Source of the DNA: Cupriavidus oxalaticus
GTDB lineage: Bacteria > Pseudomonadota > Gammaproteobacteria > Burkholderiales > Burkholderiaceae
Assembly (NCBI RefSeq): GCF_016894385.1
Contig: NZ_CP069811.1
Location: forward strand, 62,001 to 126,000
DNA length: 64,000 nucleotides
Reading direction: 5' to 3'
Made by a program: the position numbers and the translations under genes. This document shows positions 18,224-26,663 of the stretch, one piece after another (the stretch's first letter is position 1; the number at the start of each line of letters is the position of its first letter). The notes under the pieces were generated by a model. It worked only from the letters and a program-made list of their open reading frames with translations. It had not been told where the DNA came from and did not search any database.

Positions 18224-18949
18224 ATGACGGTTGCGGCACAAAGGAGCGGGCGCAACCGCGGGCTGGTGGAAGCGGTCATGCGCCAGATGGAAACCGCGCT
18301 GCTCGACGGCACCTGGCCGCCGGGCACGCGGCTGCCGGCCGAGCGCGTGCTGGCGGAGCAGTACGCGGTGGCGCGCAACACCGTGCGCGAAGCGATCCAG
18401 CGCCTGGCCGCGCGCGGCCTGCTGCAAAGCCGGCGCGGCGCGGGCGTCTATGCCACCGACCAGCTGCGCGCCGGCATCGCGTCGCCCTGGGGCCAGCTGG
18501 TGGCCGACCATCCCGCGCTGCGCGACGACATCCTGGAGTTCCGCCGCGTGCTGGAAGGCGCGACCGCCTATTTCGCCGCGCTGCGCGCCGACGCCGCCGA
18601 TGTCGAGCGCATCCGTTCCCTGATGGACGAACTCGAACGCGCCCGCGCCGCCGACGACAAGGAAGCCGAGGCCGATGCCGATGCGCGCCTGCATGACGCC
18701 ATCGCGCTGGCCTCGCACAACACCATGTTCCTGCACTTGCATACCAGCGTGATCGGCATGCTGCGCGAACACATCACCATCAACGGCACCGGACTGCGCG
18801 AGCAGGACGACAGCGCCTCGGAACTGTTATTGCTGCAGCACCGCACGCTATGTGATGCGATCTGCGCGCGCCGGCCGGAAGAAGCGCGCACTGCCATGCA
18901 GACGCATATCGACTTCGTGCGCAGCCGGGTCGGGCAGGACGGGAGCTGA
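18224..18949 (+). CDS. GntR (FadR-subfamily) regulator of lactate use
   Basis: A 241-residue regulator. The winged helix includes GTWPPGTRLPAERVLAEQYA and NTVREAIQRLAARGLLQSRR; the C-terminal all-alpha FCD domain includes LEFRRVLEGATAYFAALRAD, ARLHDAIALASHNTMFLHLH and the final ARTAMQTHIDFVRS. FCD domains bind small carboxylates through Asp/His ligands and metal. It is divergent from lutACB, and operators of the LldR type lie on both sides of it, so it is probably the lactate-responsive repressor (LutR/LldR role). GntR assignment is firm; the lactate role is inferred from position and operator type. Confidence 0.9.
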   Translation: MTVAAQRSGRNRGLVEAVMRQMETALLDGTWPPGTRLPAERVLAEQYAVARNTVREAIQRLAARGLLQSRRGAGVYATDQLRAGIASPWGQLVADHPALRDDILEFRRVLEGATAYFAALRADAADVERIRSLMDELERARAADDKEAEADADARLHDAIALASHNTMFLHLHTSVIGMLREHITINGTGLREQDDSASELLLLQHRTLCDAICARRPEEARTAMQTHIDFVRSRVGQDGS

Positions 18950-18964
18950 ATGCGCGCAATTGGC

Positions 18965-18980
18965 AATTGGTCCGACCACG
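18965..18980. promoter_or_regulatory. LutR/LldR-type operator 2
   Basis: AATTGGTCCGACCACG contains the perfect palindrome TTGGTCCGACCA (18967-18978), the same half-sites as operator 1. It sits 16 bp after the lutR stop and before the 3' end of the convergent AI-2E gene, a place with no obvious promoter, 790 bp from operator 1. Confidence 0.7.
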
Positions 18981-18999
18981 GCCCGCCATGGCGCCGAGG

Positions 19000-20037
19000 T
19001 CATATCAGGCCGGCTCCGGCCAGTTCCCGCTTCAGGTAGGCATAGAAGATCGGCCCTGCGATCACGCCGGGGATGCCGAACAGCGTCTCCATCAGCAGCA
19101 TCACGACCAGCAGCTCCCACGCCGCCGCCTGGATGCGGGCGCCGATGATGCGGGCGTTCAGGAAATACTCCAGCTTGTGGATCACCACCAGGAACACCAG
19201 CGAACCCACCGCGATCGGCAGCGATATCGACAGGGATGCCACCACGATGGCGGTATTGGAAATCAGGTTGCCCAGCACCGGCAGCAAGCCGGCCACGAAG
19301 GTGATGACCACCAGTGTCTTCGACAGGGGCAGGTGCACGCCGAACAGCGGCAGCACCAGCAGCAGGTAAAGCGCCGTCAGCAGGGTATTGATCGTCGAGA
19401 TCTGGATCTGGGCAAAGATGAACTGCGAGAACGCCTGCTGGAGCGTGCGCGCCCGCGCCACCAGCGCGGCCGCCAGCGGCCGGCGGTTCGGCCGCGACAC
19501 TGCGCGGTAAAGCGCCACCATCGCGCCGATCACCAGGCCGATCAGGATATGCACCAGCGTGCGCAACACCTCCGCCCCCAGCTTCTGCGCCATGGCCGCA
19601 TGCGCGCGCAGCGCTTCGATCAGCGCCGTGGCCAGCTCGTCCACCCCGTTAGGCAGCGCGTCGCTGAGCCACGGTGGCAACTGCCCGCGCGACTGGTCGA
19701 TAATGTCCGCGACATGATTCAGCAATCCGTCCAGCGTATTGCCATCTCCGCTGACAAAGCGCACCAGCAACCAGCCGGCCAGCGACAGCCCGAGCAGGAT
19801 CAGCGCCGACAGGATCGCCACCGCCAGCGCATCGTGCCGCTGGTTCAGCCGCTTCAGCCGAGGCGCCAGCACATCCACCAGGGAGTACAGCAGCAGCCCG
19901 GACAGCAAGGCCGCCACCAGGTTCGCCTGGAGGGCGGTCCAGAGCGCCAGGGCAGTCAGGACATAGGCGACGGCACCGACGCTGTACCACGCGGCCGGCA
20001 GAAGGCGCGGGACGTTGGTCGGGTCGGGGTCTTTCAT
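19000..20037 (-). CDS. AI-2E family membrane transporter
   Basis: A 345-residue polytopic inner-membrane protein of the AI-2E/PerM family. Hydrophobic segments include VGAVAYVLTALALWTALQAN, LVAALLSGLLLYSLVDVLAP, LAVAILSALILLGLSLAGWL and the C-terminal set GSLVFLVVIHKLEYFLNARI with ARIIGARIQAAAWELLVVML, the family hallmark. A large extracytoplasmic loop (~90-150) follows the third segment. Members export small molecules or act in sodium/proton exchange; the name does not prove autoinducer transport. Gene order gives no clue to substrate; it converges on lutR and has no operon partner. Confidence 0.88.
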   Translation of the reverse strand: MKDPDPTNVPRLLPAAWYSVGAVAYVLTALALWTALQANLVAALLSGLLLYSLVDVLAPRLKRLNQRHDALAVAILSALILLGLSLAGWLLVRFVSGDGNTLDGLLNHVADIIDQSRGQLPPWLSDALPNGVDELATALIEALRAHAAMAQKLGAEVLRTLVHILIGLVIGAMVALYRAVSRPNRRPLAAALVARARTLQQAFSQFIFAQIQISTINTLLTALYLLLVLPLFGVHLPLSKTLVVITFVAGLLPVLGNLISNTAIVVASLSISLPIAVGSLVFLVVIHKLEYFLNARIIGARIQAAAWELLVVMLLMETLFGIPGVIAGPIFYAYLKRELAGAGLI

Positions 20038-20152
20038 TTGTGGTCTCCGGCTTGACGGGCTTGCTGTGGGTGGCCCGGCGCTCGATTGTCAGCGTGGTAG
20101 GGTAGTTTGGGCAAGAGGTTACCGGCTGCAGCGAGTGCGGCTAAGTTGCGGA

Positions 20153-20563
20153 TTAGGGAAAGTCAGTGCAATGCCGTGGGCTCACCAGCCTTGCATGGTT
20201 ATTTTCATGTCTGATACAAAGAGGGGAATTTAATCGAGCGGTCATGGCGCTGCCATGTCGACATGTGTCGCGGCTTATTACGTTCGCTGATCCTTCGATA
20301 CAGACGATTCCATCCAGCATCTTTTCCAGGACATCGTATCTTTCGATCTTATTTTCGATAAATCGAAAGCGTGACCGCCACACGCTTCCGCCGCTATTGA
20401 CAACAGCGAAGTATTTACCTTTTCCTGATGGGCCTTCCATGCCGTCGATGCACGTCGCCATTACATGCAGATCGTTTCTTGAGATTAACGAAGGCTCTTT
20501 CCCAAGTGCAATGGATGAATGGGAGAAAAATGTAGCTACAAAGAGAAGGATTAAATAACTCAT
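20153..20563 (-). CDS. small secreted protein, candidate immunity partner
   Basis: A 136-residue protein of no family I know. It starts with a clear signal peptide (MSYLILLFVATFFSHSSIALG), so the mature part (KEPSLISRNDLHVMATCIDG...) is periplasmic. Four cysteines (CIDG, CIEG, CRHG, CIRH) could form disulfides. A strong GGAGGA site lies 5 bp before the ATG. The start codon overlaps the stop of the preceding broken gene (TAATG), a sign of translational coupling. Its GC content is lower than that of the flanking genes, suggesting gain by transfer. A coupled, exported small protein behind a type VI effector remnant is the usual layout of a periplasmic immunity protein; this role is inference. 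Confidence 0.6.
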   Translation of the reverse strand: MSYLILLFVATFFSHSSIALGKEPSLISRNDLHVMATCIDGMEGPSGKGKYFAVVNSGGSVWRSRFRFIENKIERYDVLEKMLDGIVCIEGSANVISRDTCRHGSAMTARLNSPLCIRHENNHARLVSPRHCTDFP

Positions 20564-21097
20564 TAGCTTCCTCCATCGTAAACAGCATCGGACAAGAAAT
20601 GGAGCACTCTGGCCGTGAGCGCAACTCGCTCGCCGTGATGTGCGTCCGAAGGTAAATCGCTTGCACTGGCTGCCGTGTCACCACGAATTCTCTTCGTCAT
20701 GGCGAACGCATCGTTACGATCGGCAATCCGTGGCGACCTTATCTGATGCACGGGCGGCGTTGGCTGATGGGAGGCGGAAGAAGGGTTGCCATAAGCCAGA
20801 AGCGGTAGTACAGGGTCAGCGGGTATGCGAAAATGCGCCTCTCCGTATACAGAATCGGTTCTCGCCGCTTTGGAAAAATCATAGATACTACCGGCCTTCC
20901 CGATTTTTGACTGGCGAGAAATTTCCGAGCCTTTGGTTACCTTGGGGTCAATCTCCTCAAGGTGCACCATCACCTGGGACCCCTCCGTCCATCATCGCCT
21001 TGATCCATTCACCATCGCTGATGGCGCCTTCCTGCAATGGAGCAGGAGCCGGATCGGTAAGAGACGGATTGCCAAGGAATGGAGGGCTGATCAGCAT
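20563..21097 (-). pseudogene. remnant of a T6SS-associated M23-like peptidase
   Basis: Two out-of-frame pieces seem to come from one gene. The first (21097-20957) encodes 46 residues starting MLISPPFLGNPSL and ending MMDGGVPGDGAP-stop. The second (20973-20563) begins GTG-ATG-GTG and reads VHLEEIDPKVTKGSEISRQS then KIGKAGSIYDFSKAARTDSV and YGEAHFRIPADP. From memory, T6SS-linked M23-like proteins start with ISPPFLP, continue with a GxFPVS..WHGG(I)HL stretch, and later have HLxxID..V..G..I.R...G.AGSIYG. Here the ~100 residues between these landmarks are missing and the frame shifts at the joint (around 20957-20973), which suggests an internal deletion. Metal-binding residues of the peptidase would be lost. 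The second piece has its own GGAGG, so a short protein may still be made. Confidence 0.55.
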
Positions 21098-21137
21098 CTG
21101 TCGAATTCCGTTGTTGGAGATCCAAGGCAAGCCCTGC

Positions 21138-22196
21138 CTATGCGGATTCCCGCACCCAGCGTTCGACAAGATCCTCCGGTATGGCCCGGAAGACCGCCTC
21201 GAAGCGCTTGCCGACAAGGCGTTCGGCCTGCCATAGCAGGAGCGCAACCGGGCTGCTGGGTTCATGCTGCTCGAACCACTGGCGCAAAGCACGGACCTGG
21301 CGCAAGGCGGCATCGCGGCCAGCGAGGCCATCGACAGAGGCCGGGACTGGCGTAGGCGCCGATTGCGCCATGGCGTGTGAGGCGTCCGACATGGACTCCG
21401 GCTCGGCATTGACGGGGTGATCAGGCGGCGCCACTGGCCCGGTTGTGCCCGCGAGCTCCCGGTTGCCGGCGAGCCCTAGCAGCTTGCCAAGCTGAGAAAG
21501 GTCCGGCGCATGGCCCGCCAGTGTCTCGTCGGCCCAGCGCTGCAGGATGCCGGCGAGCTTGCAGGCTTCATCCATGGCGGCAACCTGGCGCATACCCTGG
21601 CGTCGCAACGCGTCCAACTGCTGGCGCACGGATTCCGGTGCGAGGGCGTCGGCAGGATGAGGTAACGCCAACGCGCGTTCGATGTCCCTGACCTGCAGGC
21701 GCGTTGTCCCATTGCCGGCCAGCACGATCTCGCGTACATCGGAGAGAAGACCGTCGGGGTCGATCAGCGCTGCGAAGGCGTTGGCGCGCAGCGCCGGGTC
21801 GTGCTCGCCTTCCACCATCAGCTGGGGATGGATGTCTTCCGGATAGTCAGCGAGCAGGCCTTGCAGCAGCGCCATGCCATCACGCAGGCCCTCGGCGTGA
21901 CCGAGCCGCGTGCGGCAGCGAAGCAGCAGGATCAGCAAGCGAATGTCCTTGCTGCGCATCAGCAGGCGCCGGCAGTCGCGTTCGAGCTCGGTCCAGTTCG
22001 GTGGCTCGGCCTGCGCAACGAAATCGCCGTATTGCGCGTCCGCGCCGGGTGACGCCTTTGCCATCAGGACGACAAATTCCGGGTCGTACGCGAGATCGGG
22101 GCCGCAAGGGTGTGCGGCATCGATCGGCTGCGCCAGCTCGGCGAGGCGGAGTGGCCGGGGCGCGTCGGATCTGGCCGTTCTGGATTTCGTCTTCAT
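21138..22196 (-). CDS. tssA: type VI secretion protein TssA
   Basis: Cap or starter protein of the T6SS tail, 352 residues, with the ImpA-type N-terminal domain: LAQPIDAAHPCGPDLAYDPE, NWTELERDCRRLLMRSKDIR and LLAYPEDIHPQL-like sequence (LADYPEDIHPQLMVEGEHDP). The C-terminal part (AALRQVRALRQWFEQHEPSS, then PVALLLWQAERLVGKRFEAV) is the short helical domain of the TssA1/VasJ type. The start MKTKSRTARSD at 22196 is used because upstream frame is out of family. It lies 7 bp after tssG on the leftward arm. Confidence 0.93.
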   Translation of the reverse strand: MKTKSRTARSDAPRPLRLAELAQPIDAAHPCGPDLAYDPEFVVLMAKASPGADAQYGDFVAQAEPPNWTELERDCRRLLMRSKDIRLLILLLRCRTRLGHAEGLRDGMALLQGLLADYPEDIHPQLMVEGEHDPALRANAFAALIDPDGLLSDVREIVLAGNGTTRLQVRDIERALALPHPADALAPESVRQQLDALRRQGMRQVAAMDEACKLAGILQRWADETLAGHAPDLSQLGKLLGLAGNRELAGTTGPVAPPDHPVNAEPESMSDASHAMAQSAPTPVPASVDGLAGRDAALRQVRALRQWFEQHEPSSPVALLLWQAERLVGKRFEAVFRAIPEDLVERWVRESA

Positions 22197-22203
22197 GGCA
22201 ACC

Positions 22204-23238
22204 TCAGTGTGTGACGTATTTCTCGGGGTCGAACACCATGCCGGTGATGGCGCGCTGCGGGTCGGCCTCACCCAGCCAGGTCGACCAGCCCAGGCCCTCT
22301 TCCGCGCCGAGTACCGCGGGCGGTGCGCAATGCGGCTGCACCTGAAGCTGCAGCTCCCACTCATATTCGAAGCCGATGAAGGAACGGACCCATTCCACCA
22401 GCACAGGCAGATCGCGCCCGTTGGGCGTGAAGTTCAGGTACTGCGGCAAATGCAGCGGCCCGAGCACGAGGCGGAACTTGTGCTGCCGATCAGGGACCAT
22501 GTCTCCCAGCATTGCGCCCTGGCCCATCACACCCGGCGCACCAGGGCGGCCGAGACGGCTTTGATCGGCAGGATCCAGCGCGATCCAGTGCAGCACGAAC
22601 TCCTCCAGCCGCACCGGCACGCCAAAGAAGTGCGACAGCGTGCCGGCGATGCCGTCGGGACAGCGCGACTCGCGCACATGATGGGCGCTCGCGGACAGCC
22701 GGGCGTGTGCCGGCAAGGGGCCGCGTCTGATCTCCTCAGGATCGAGGCCCGAGAGCCAGCCCACGTAGCGCGAAAAGACTTCCTCGTCCGGCCGGTCGAG
22801 CCCCGCCGTCGCCTGCGAGCCGGCCCAGGCCCGGTAGAACTGCGTCAGCGCGCGATGGTGGAACAGGTCGAGGAAGGCGGCGGTCGTCCCGTCGCGGTGG
22901 GCCTCTGTACGCTCCCTGACGATTTCCGTGTGATGGATCGGCAAGGCGCCATTGGGTCCCAGCATGCCGAGCCCGAACAGCTGGATCCGCAATCGGCCGG
23001 CCTGCATCTCCAGCCGGGCGATCTCGCGCGGCGCAAACACCAGCGAGGCGGCCTGGCCGATGCGGAAGCATTCCGCTTGCGGGCGGATGGCGCGGCCGGC
23101 TGGCGGAAAGTGCGCATGCCGCGCCGACAGCGCGCGCAAGAGGCCGAAAAAGCTGACCTGCCATGGCGCGCGTTGCGCATCGTGCGCGAAGGAGCGTGTG
23201 GCGCCGCGCTGGCCGCTATTGTTGTCAACCTCGCTCAT
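22204..23238 (-). CDS. tssG: type VI secretion baseplate protein TssG
   Basis: Baseplate wedge subunit, 344 residues. Family features are APWQVSFFGLLRALSARHAH, FAPREIARLEMQAGRLRIQL with LFGLGMLGPNGALPIHHTE, LFHHRALTQFYRAWAGSQ, and FFGVPVRLEEFVLHWIALDP. The C-terminal VRSFIGFEYEWELQLQVQ is also typical. The start at 23238 lies 2 bp after the tssF stop, so the two are translated together. TssE, TssF, TssG and TssK build the baseplate that carries the VgrG spike. Confidence 0.95.
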   Translation of the reverse strand: MSEVDNNSGQRGATRSFAHDAQRAPWQVSFFGLLRALSARHAHFPPAGRAIRPQAECFRIGQAASLVFAPREIARLEMQAGRLRIQLFGLGMLGPNGALPIHHTEIVRERTEAHRDGTTAAFLDLFHHRALTQFYRAWAGSQATAGLDRPDEEVFSRYVGWLSGLDPEEIRRGPLPAHARLSASAHHVRESRCPDGIAGTLSHFFGVPVRLEEFVLHWIALDPADQSRLGRPGAPGVMGQGAMLGDMVPDRQHKFRLVLGPLHLPQYLNFTPNGRDLPVLVEWVRSFIGFEYEWELQLQVQPHCAPPAVLGAEEGLGWSTWLGEADPQRAITGMVFDPEKYVTH

Positions 23239-23240
23239 GG

Positions 23241-25121
23241 CTATATCGCGCCGCGCCCCCCCATGCGTACCGGCCACCGGTGTATCAGGCCCCGTTCCAT
23301 CGCGTACAACTCCGTTTCCGCGAAGGCGTTGACCGATACGTGCCGCGCCAGGAAGTGCTCGAGAATCACGCCGAACAGGTACGGGCTGGTGCCCGAGAAG
23401 CCGCCTTCCTCCACCGTCAGCTGGCACTGGACGCCGCGGCCATAGAGGATGGGTCCGTTTCCGGGCAGCCGCCGCGTGACGGGCCGGATCCTGCTGCCGA
23501 CCAGGCTCTGGACCTGCCGCTGCTGGGCCTTGTCGTCGGCCGCGACGAACAGCCGCAGCAGGTCGCGCAGTCCCTGGCCGCCCTCGCGATGGTCGAGATC
23601 GGTGAGCGACAGGTAGTTGAAGCCGAGCTGGCGGATGAGCCGCCAGGCCATCTCTCCCTCGGCAATGGGCGCGCGCGGGGCCGACGGCGGCCGGATCAGC
23701 CCGACACCGTCGACGGGAATGGAATCCGGTGTGCGCAAGTCATCGTAGCCATTGCGCGGGACAAGGTTCGGCAGGTCGCGGTTGGTGACCATGGCCCGGA
23801 CCGACAGGTAGCGCAAGTCTTCAGGGTAAGGGGCCTCGTGCTGGTCGACCAGCGACAGGAACACCTCGGTGCCGGTGTAGGCGGTGCGTGTACCGTACTT
23901 GCGCGCATGATCGGAAATCAGCCGCCGCTCCCGCCGCATGGAAAAGTAGCGACCATGGTTGCCCTCGTCGCTGTTCAGCGTGGCGAAGAGTGGCCGGAAC
24001 GCCACCGGCGTACTGCGCTCGGAAACCTGCCCGGACAGCTCCTGCACTGAAAAGATCTCGTAGTCGAGCGGCCGGCGTCGGTCCGGCACGAGGTGAAACT
24101 CGGTGTGCCCGGCATGGATTTCCATCCGGTCGGTGCGCATCGGGAACAGGTTGACCACCGGCGTGCAGAACAGCGCGAACTGGCTCGCATCGACCTGGCT
24201 CGCGAGCACTCCCGGTGGCCTGGCCAGCAGGATCACGATCTCGGCCTCGCCGCCGTCGATGCCGGCCAGTCCGGGTGCCAGCCCGTTGAGCCCGACGAAA
24301 TAGAACCGCTGCGGGCACGCGAAATACTCGTGTACGAGGTTGTGCCCGTGGAACTTGTTCCAGGGCAGCGGCAGGGCGCTTTCCTCCGGTGCCATGCCGA
24401 CATAGCCGACGGCATGCTGCGTGATCGCGTAGGGCTGCTCGCCCATCGCGCCGGGCTTGCCGATGAGCACGGTGACGCCAGCACCATGCAGCAGTTCGAA
24501 CAGGTGCGAGGCGATCTGGTCGTTGCCGCACAAGTGAAGGGGCAGCGTGTCAAGCCCGGACAGCCTGGCGAACGTGACTTGGCGCGTCAGCCTCAGTCGC
24601 AGGCGCAGCGCACCCTGTACGGTCACGTGGGCCGGCACATAGCGTTCGAGATGACGGATGTCCGGCGGGATGCCGGTAAGCCGGGCGTCGGCGATCTCGA
24701 TCGGCCACAGCGTCAGCGGCTGGGTGGTGCGAAATTCGCATTGGGTCGATTCGCCCGCCGGCGCACGGGCCAGCAGCGCGGTGCCGCGCGGCACCGGGAT
24801 GCCGCGGACCAGGTCGCCTTCCTTGTGGCTGGGGTGGAACTGCGCGACCGCGATCGCCGGCGTCGGCGCGATGTAGTTGGGATAGATGACTTCCAGCAGG
24901 CGCTGGGTGAAGCGCGGAAACTCCGCATCGAGCTTCAGCTGCGTGCGGGCGGACAGGAAGCAGAACGCTTCGATGAGGCGCTCCACATAGGGATCGGCCA
25001 CCTCGATGCCATGCATGCCCAGGCGCCTGGCCACCTTGGGATGCTGATTCGCGAACTCTCCCGCCAGCTCGCGCATGTAGGCCAGTTCGCGGTTGTAGTA
25101 CTCAAGCAGCTGCGGGTCCAT
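23241..25121 (-). CDS. tssF: type VI secretion baseplate protein TssF
   Basis: Baseplate protein of 626 residues, of normal length. It opens MDPQLLEYYNRELAYMRELA with GEFANQHPKVARRLGMHGIE and DPYVERLIEAFCFLSARTQL, the highly conserved TssF start. Later marks are FPRFTQRLLEVIYPNYIAPT, CEFRTTQPLTLWPIEIAD and LGFNYLSLTDLDHREGGQGL. It lies between tssE (15 bp upstream) and tssG. Confidence 0.97.
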   Translation of the reverse strand: MDPQLLEYYNRELAYMRELAGEFANQHPKVARRLGMHGIEVADPYVERLIEAFCFLSARTQLKLDAEFPRFTQRLLEVIYPNYIAPTPAIAVAQFHPSHKEGDLVRGIPVPRGTALLARAPAGESTQCEFRTTQPLTLWPIEIADARLTGIPPDIRHLERYVPAHVTVQGALRLRLRLTRQVTFARLSGLDTLPLHLCGNDQIASHLFELLHGAGVTVLIGKPGAMGEQPYAITQHAVGYVGMAPEESALPLPWNKFHGHNLVHEYFACPQRFYFVGLNGLAPGLAGIDGGEAEIVILLARPPGVLASQVDASQFALFCTPVVNLFPMRTDRMEIHAGHTEFHLVPDRRRPLDYEIFSVQELSGQVSERSTPVAFRPLFATLNSDEGNHGRYFSMRRERRLISDHARKYGTRTAYTGTEVFLSLVDQHEAPYPEDLRYLSVRAMVTNRDLPNLVPRNGYDDLRTPDSIPVDGVGLIRPPSAPRAPIAEGEMAWRLIRQLGFNYLSLTDLDHREGGQGLRDLLRLFVAADDKAQQRQVQSLVGSRIRPVTRRLPGNGPILYGRGVQCQLTVEEGGFSGTSPYLFGVILEHFLARHVSVNAFAETELYAMERGLIHRWPVRMGGRGAI

Positions 25122-25136
25122 GGATGTCGGGAAGCA

Positions 25137-25676
25137 TCAGTTGGCGTGGATCGACCTGACCTGCATGCGGCTGGTCTCCAGGTCGAGCGAGCTTTGTGCG
25201 GTGAAGGCCATCGGATAGGGGTCCATGTGGATCAGGCCGGAAATTTCGAACAGCAGTACGTTGTAGCGATGCGGCGCCTCCTCCTTCAGCAGCGGCGCGA
25301 TCCTGAGCGAGCCCGGGATCAGGCGCGGCTCGAAATCCTCGATGGCCCGCTGGACGATGCGGATGATGTCGTCCCATTTGCGCCCGCACAGGTAGCTTCC
25401 GGCCAGCGCGGGCACGCCGTAGTTGAGCGTCGAGCTGGCAGCTTGGGGATAGCGCGCGCGATCGATCTCGTCCTCGCGGTTGGTCGTGTTGAGCAGGTAG
25501 GTGAGATCGCGCTGGATGATCTTGCGCATCTGCGCGCGCGTGACGGTGTATTCCTGCGGCGCTTCGGTGTGGCGATGCGGTGCGTCGTCGCGCAAGCGGT
25601 CGAACAGTGTCGGCAGCAGTTGCGAGTTCGGGCGGCGGGGCGTGCCGCGGTCCGGCCGGTCAGGCGTCTTGCTCAT
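25137..25676 (-). CDS. tssE: type VI secretion baseplate protein TssE
   Basis: gp25/lysozyme-like baseplate subunit, 179 residues. It contains LLPTLFDRLRDDAPHRHTEA, QMRKIIQRDLTYLLNTTNRE with LNYGVPALAGSYLCGRKWDD and IVQRAIEDFEPRLIPGSLRI, which matches the gp25 fold (RD.TYLLNT, YG.P). The start MSKTPDRPDRGTP at 25676 overlaps the end of the TagK-like gene by 17 bp. It does not carry lysozyme catalytic residues; the role is structural. Confidence 0.95.
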   Translation of the reverse strand: MSKTPDRPDRGTPRRPNSQLLPTLFDRLRDDAPHRHTEAPQEYTVTRAQMRKIIQRDLTYLLNTTNREDEIDRARYPQAASSTLNYGVPALAGSYLCGRKWDDIIRIVQRAIEDFEPRLIPGSLRIAPLLKEEAPHRYNVLLFEISGLIHMDPYPMAFTAQSSLDLETSRMQVRSIHAN

Positions 25677-26217
25677 GGTCCGGAACCTGCTCGCGTTCAG
25701 GGCAATAGGCGCTGTCCATGGAAACCAGATGGTGTTCGCGCCGGGTAAGGCCGGCGGTGGCGGCGCGGCCTTGCGCGCAACCGATGTCGCCGGCAAAGAG
25801 CCTCAGCACGTCCGGCTCCCGCGCTAGCGCAAGGAGCTTGCAGTCATCCGCGGCGTCTGCTGCGCCGATGCAGGCATCGATATGACCGGCCACGTCCAGC
25901 ATGTCCATCAACCTGTCCGTACTGGCGGTTTCGCGGGCGAGCGTCTGCAGCGGATTGGGATCGTACCCGGCAAGCGGGGCGTGCGCGTCGGTGCCTGCAC
26001 CGTGGAGGGCATCGTAGCCGCTGACATAGTCGGGATCGCGCAAGACGGCCTCGGCTTCGAGCATGAGCCGCGCCAGCGCATCCGAGCCCTCTGTGATGCC
26101 GGCCTGGCTGTTGCCCGGCGCTGGAATGCGACCCTGGCCGACCAGGTCGAGCAAACCATTCGCGCCGCGCCCCGCGCCGGAAAACGACCTTGCTGGATCG
26201 CCTGGCCATTCGCTCAT
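25660..26217 (-). CDS. TagK-domain T6SS accessory protein without FHA domain
   Basis: A 185-residue protein, first gene of the leftward arm. It has the pattern of the TagK C-terminal domain seen in Burkholderia T6SS loci: SDALARLMLEAEAVLRDPDY, DRLMDMLDVAGHIDACIGAA, REPDVLRLFAGD and a final LTRREHHLVSMDSAYCP. Full-length TagK has an N-terminal phosphothreonine-binding FHA domain; here only ~45 unrelated N-terminal residues precede the domain, so FHA is missing. The 17-bp overlap with tssE points to tight co-translation. Family recognition is from memory; the detailed role in assembly or control is not established. Confidence 0.65.
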   Translation of the reverse strand: MSEWPGDPARSFSGAGRGANGLLDLVGQGRIPAPGNSQAGITEGSDALARLMLEAEAVLRDPDYVSGYDALHGAGTDAHAPLAGYDPNPLQTLARETASTDRLMDMLDVAGHIDACIGAADAADDCKLLALAREPDVLRLFAGDIGCAQGRAATAGLTRREHHLVSMDSAYCPEREQVPDHEQDA

Positions 26218-26663
26218 GTCTCCCCCGTTCGATTCGGTTTCAGGAAATGGCGCCGATGATAATCACAAAGGTTGCGGAAATGAATGCAGCAATACGTTAT
26301 TTTTGTTCTATATATTTTTAATATTAGATTGAATTTAATTTCATCAAAAATATGAATAATCCTATTGTTTGATATGGGTGTATGTGTAGTCGGTTACAGC
26401 GATTGCGGGTTCCAATGAAAGTCTGAAATGTGGAGGATTTCAGTCATTGTGGCATGAGTCGGTCGATGGTAATTGCGCACGAGACAGTGCGAACCATTCC
26501 ATAAATTTAGCGATTCGTAATTTCTTGCCTTGCGATAGGAATATTCAGATTGTCGGTGCAATTGCGAGCATGAAGATTTGTCAATAGCCTGAAAAAAACG
26601 CAAAGACAACCGGCCAACTGCCCGCATTCATGCAGCCAGGGTCGGAAGACGCAAGGCATTCGA
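26218..26663. promoter_or_regulatory. AT-rich divergent control region of the T6SS locus
   Basis: This 446-bp gap separates the leftward tagK-tssEFGA arm from the rightward tssHBC-hcp-JKLM arm. Around 26280-26380 the DNA is very AT-rich (TATATATTTTTAATATTAG) against a GC-rich genome. Such stretches are typical targets of H-NS-type silencers and often hold the promoters. No coding frame here is convincing. I did not find a sigma-54 -24/-12 element or any other defined operator. Confidence 0.6.
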
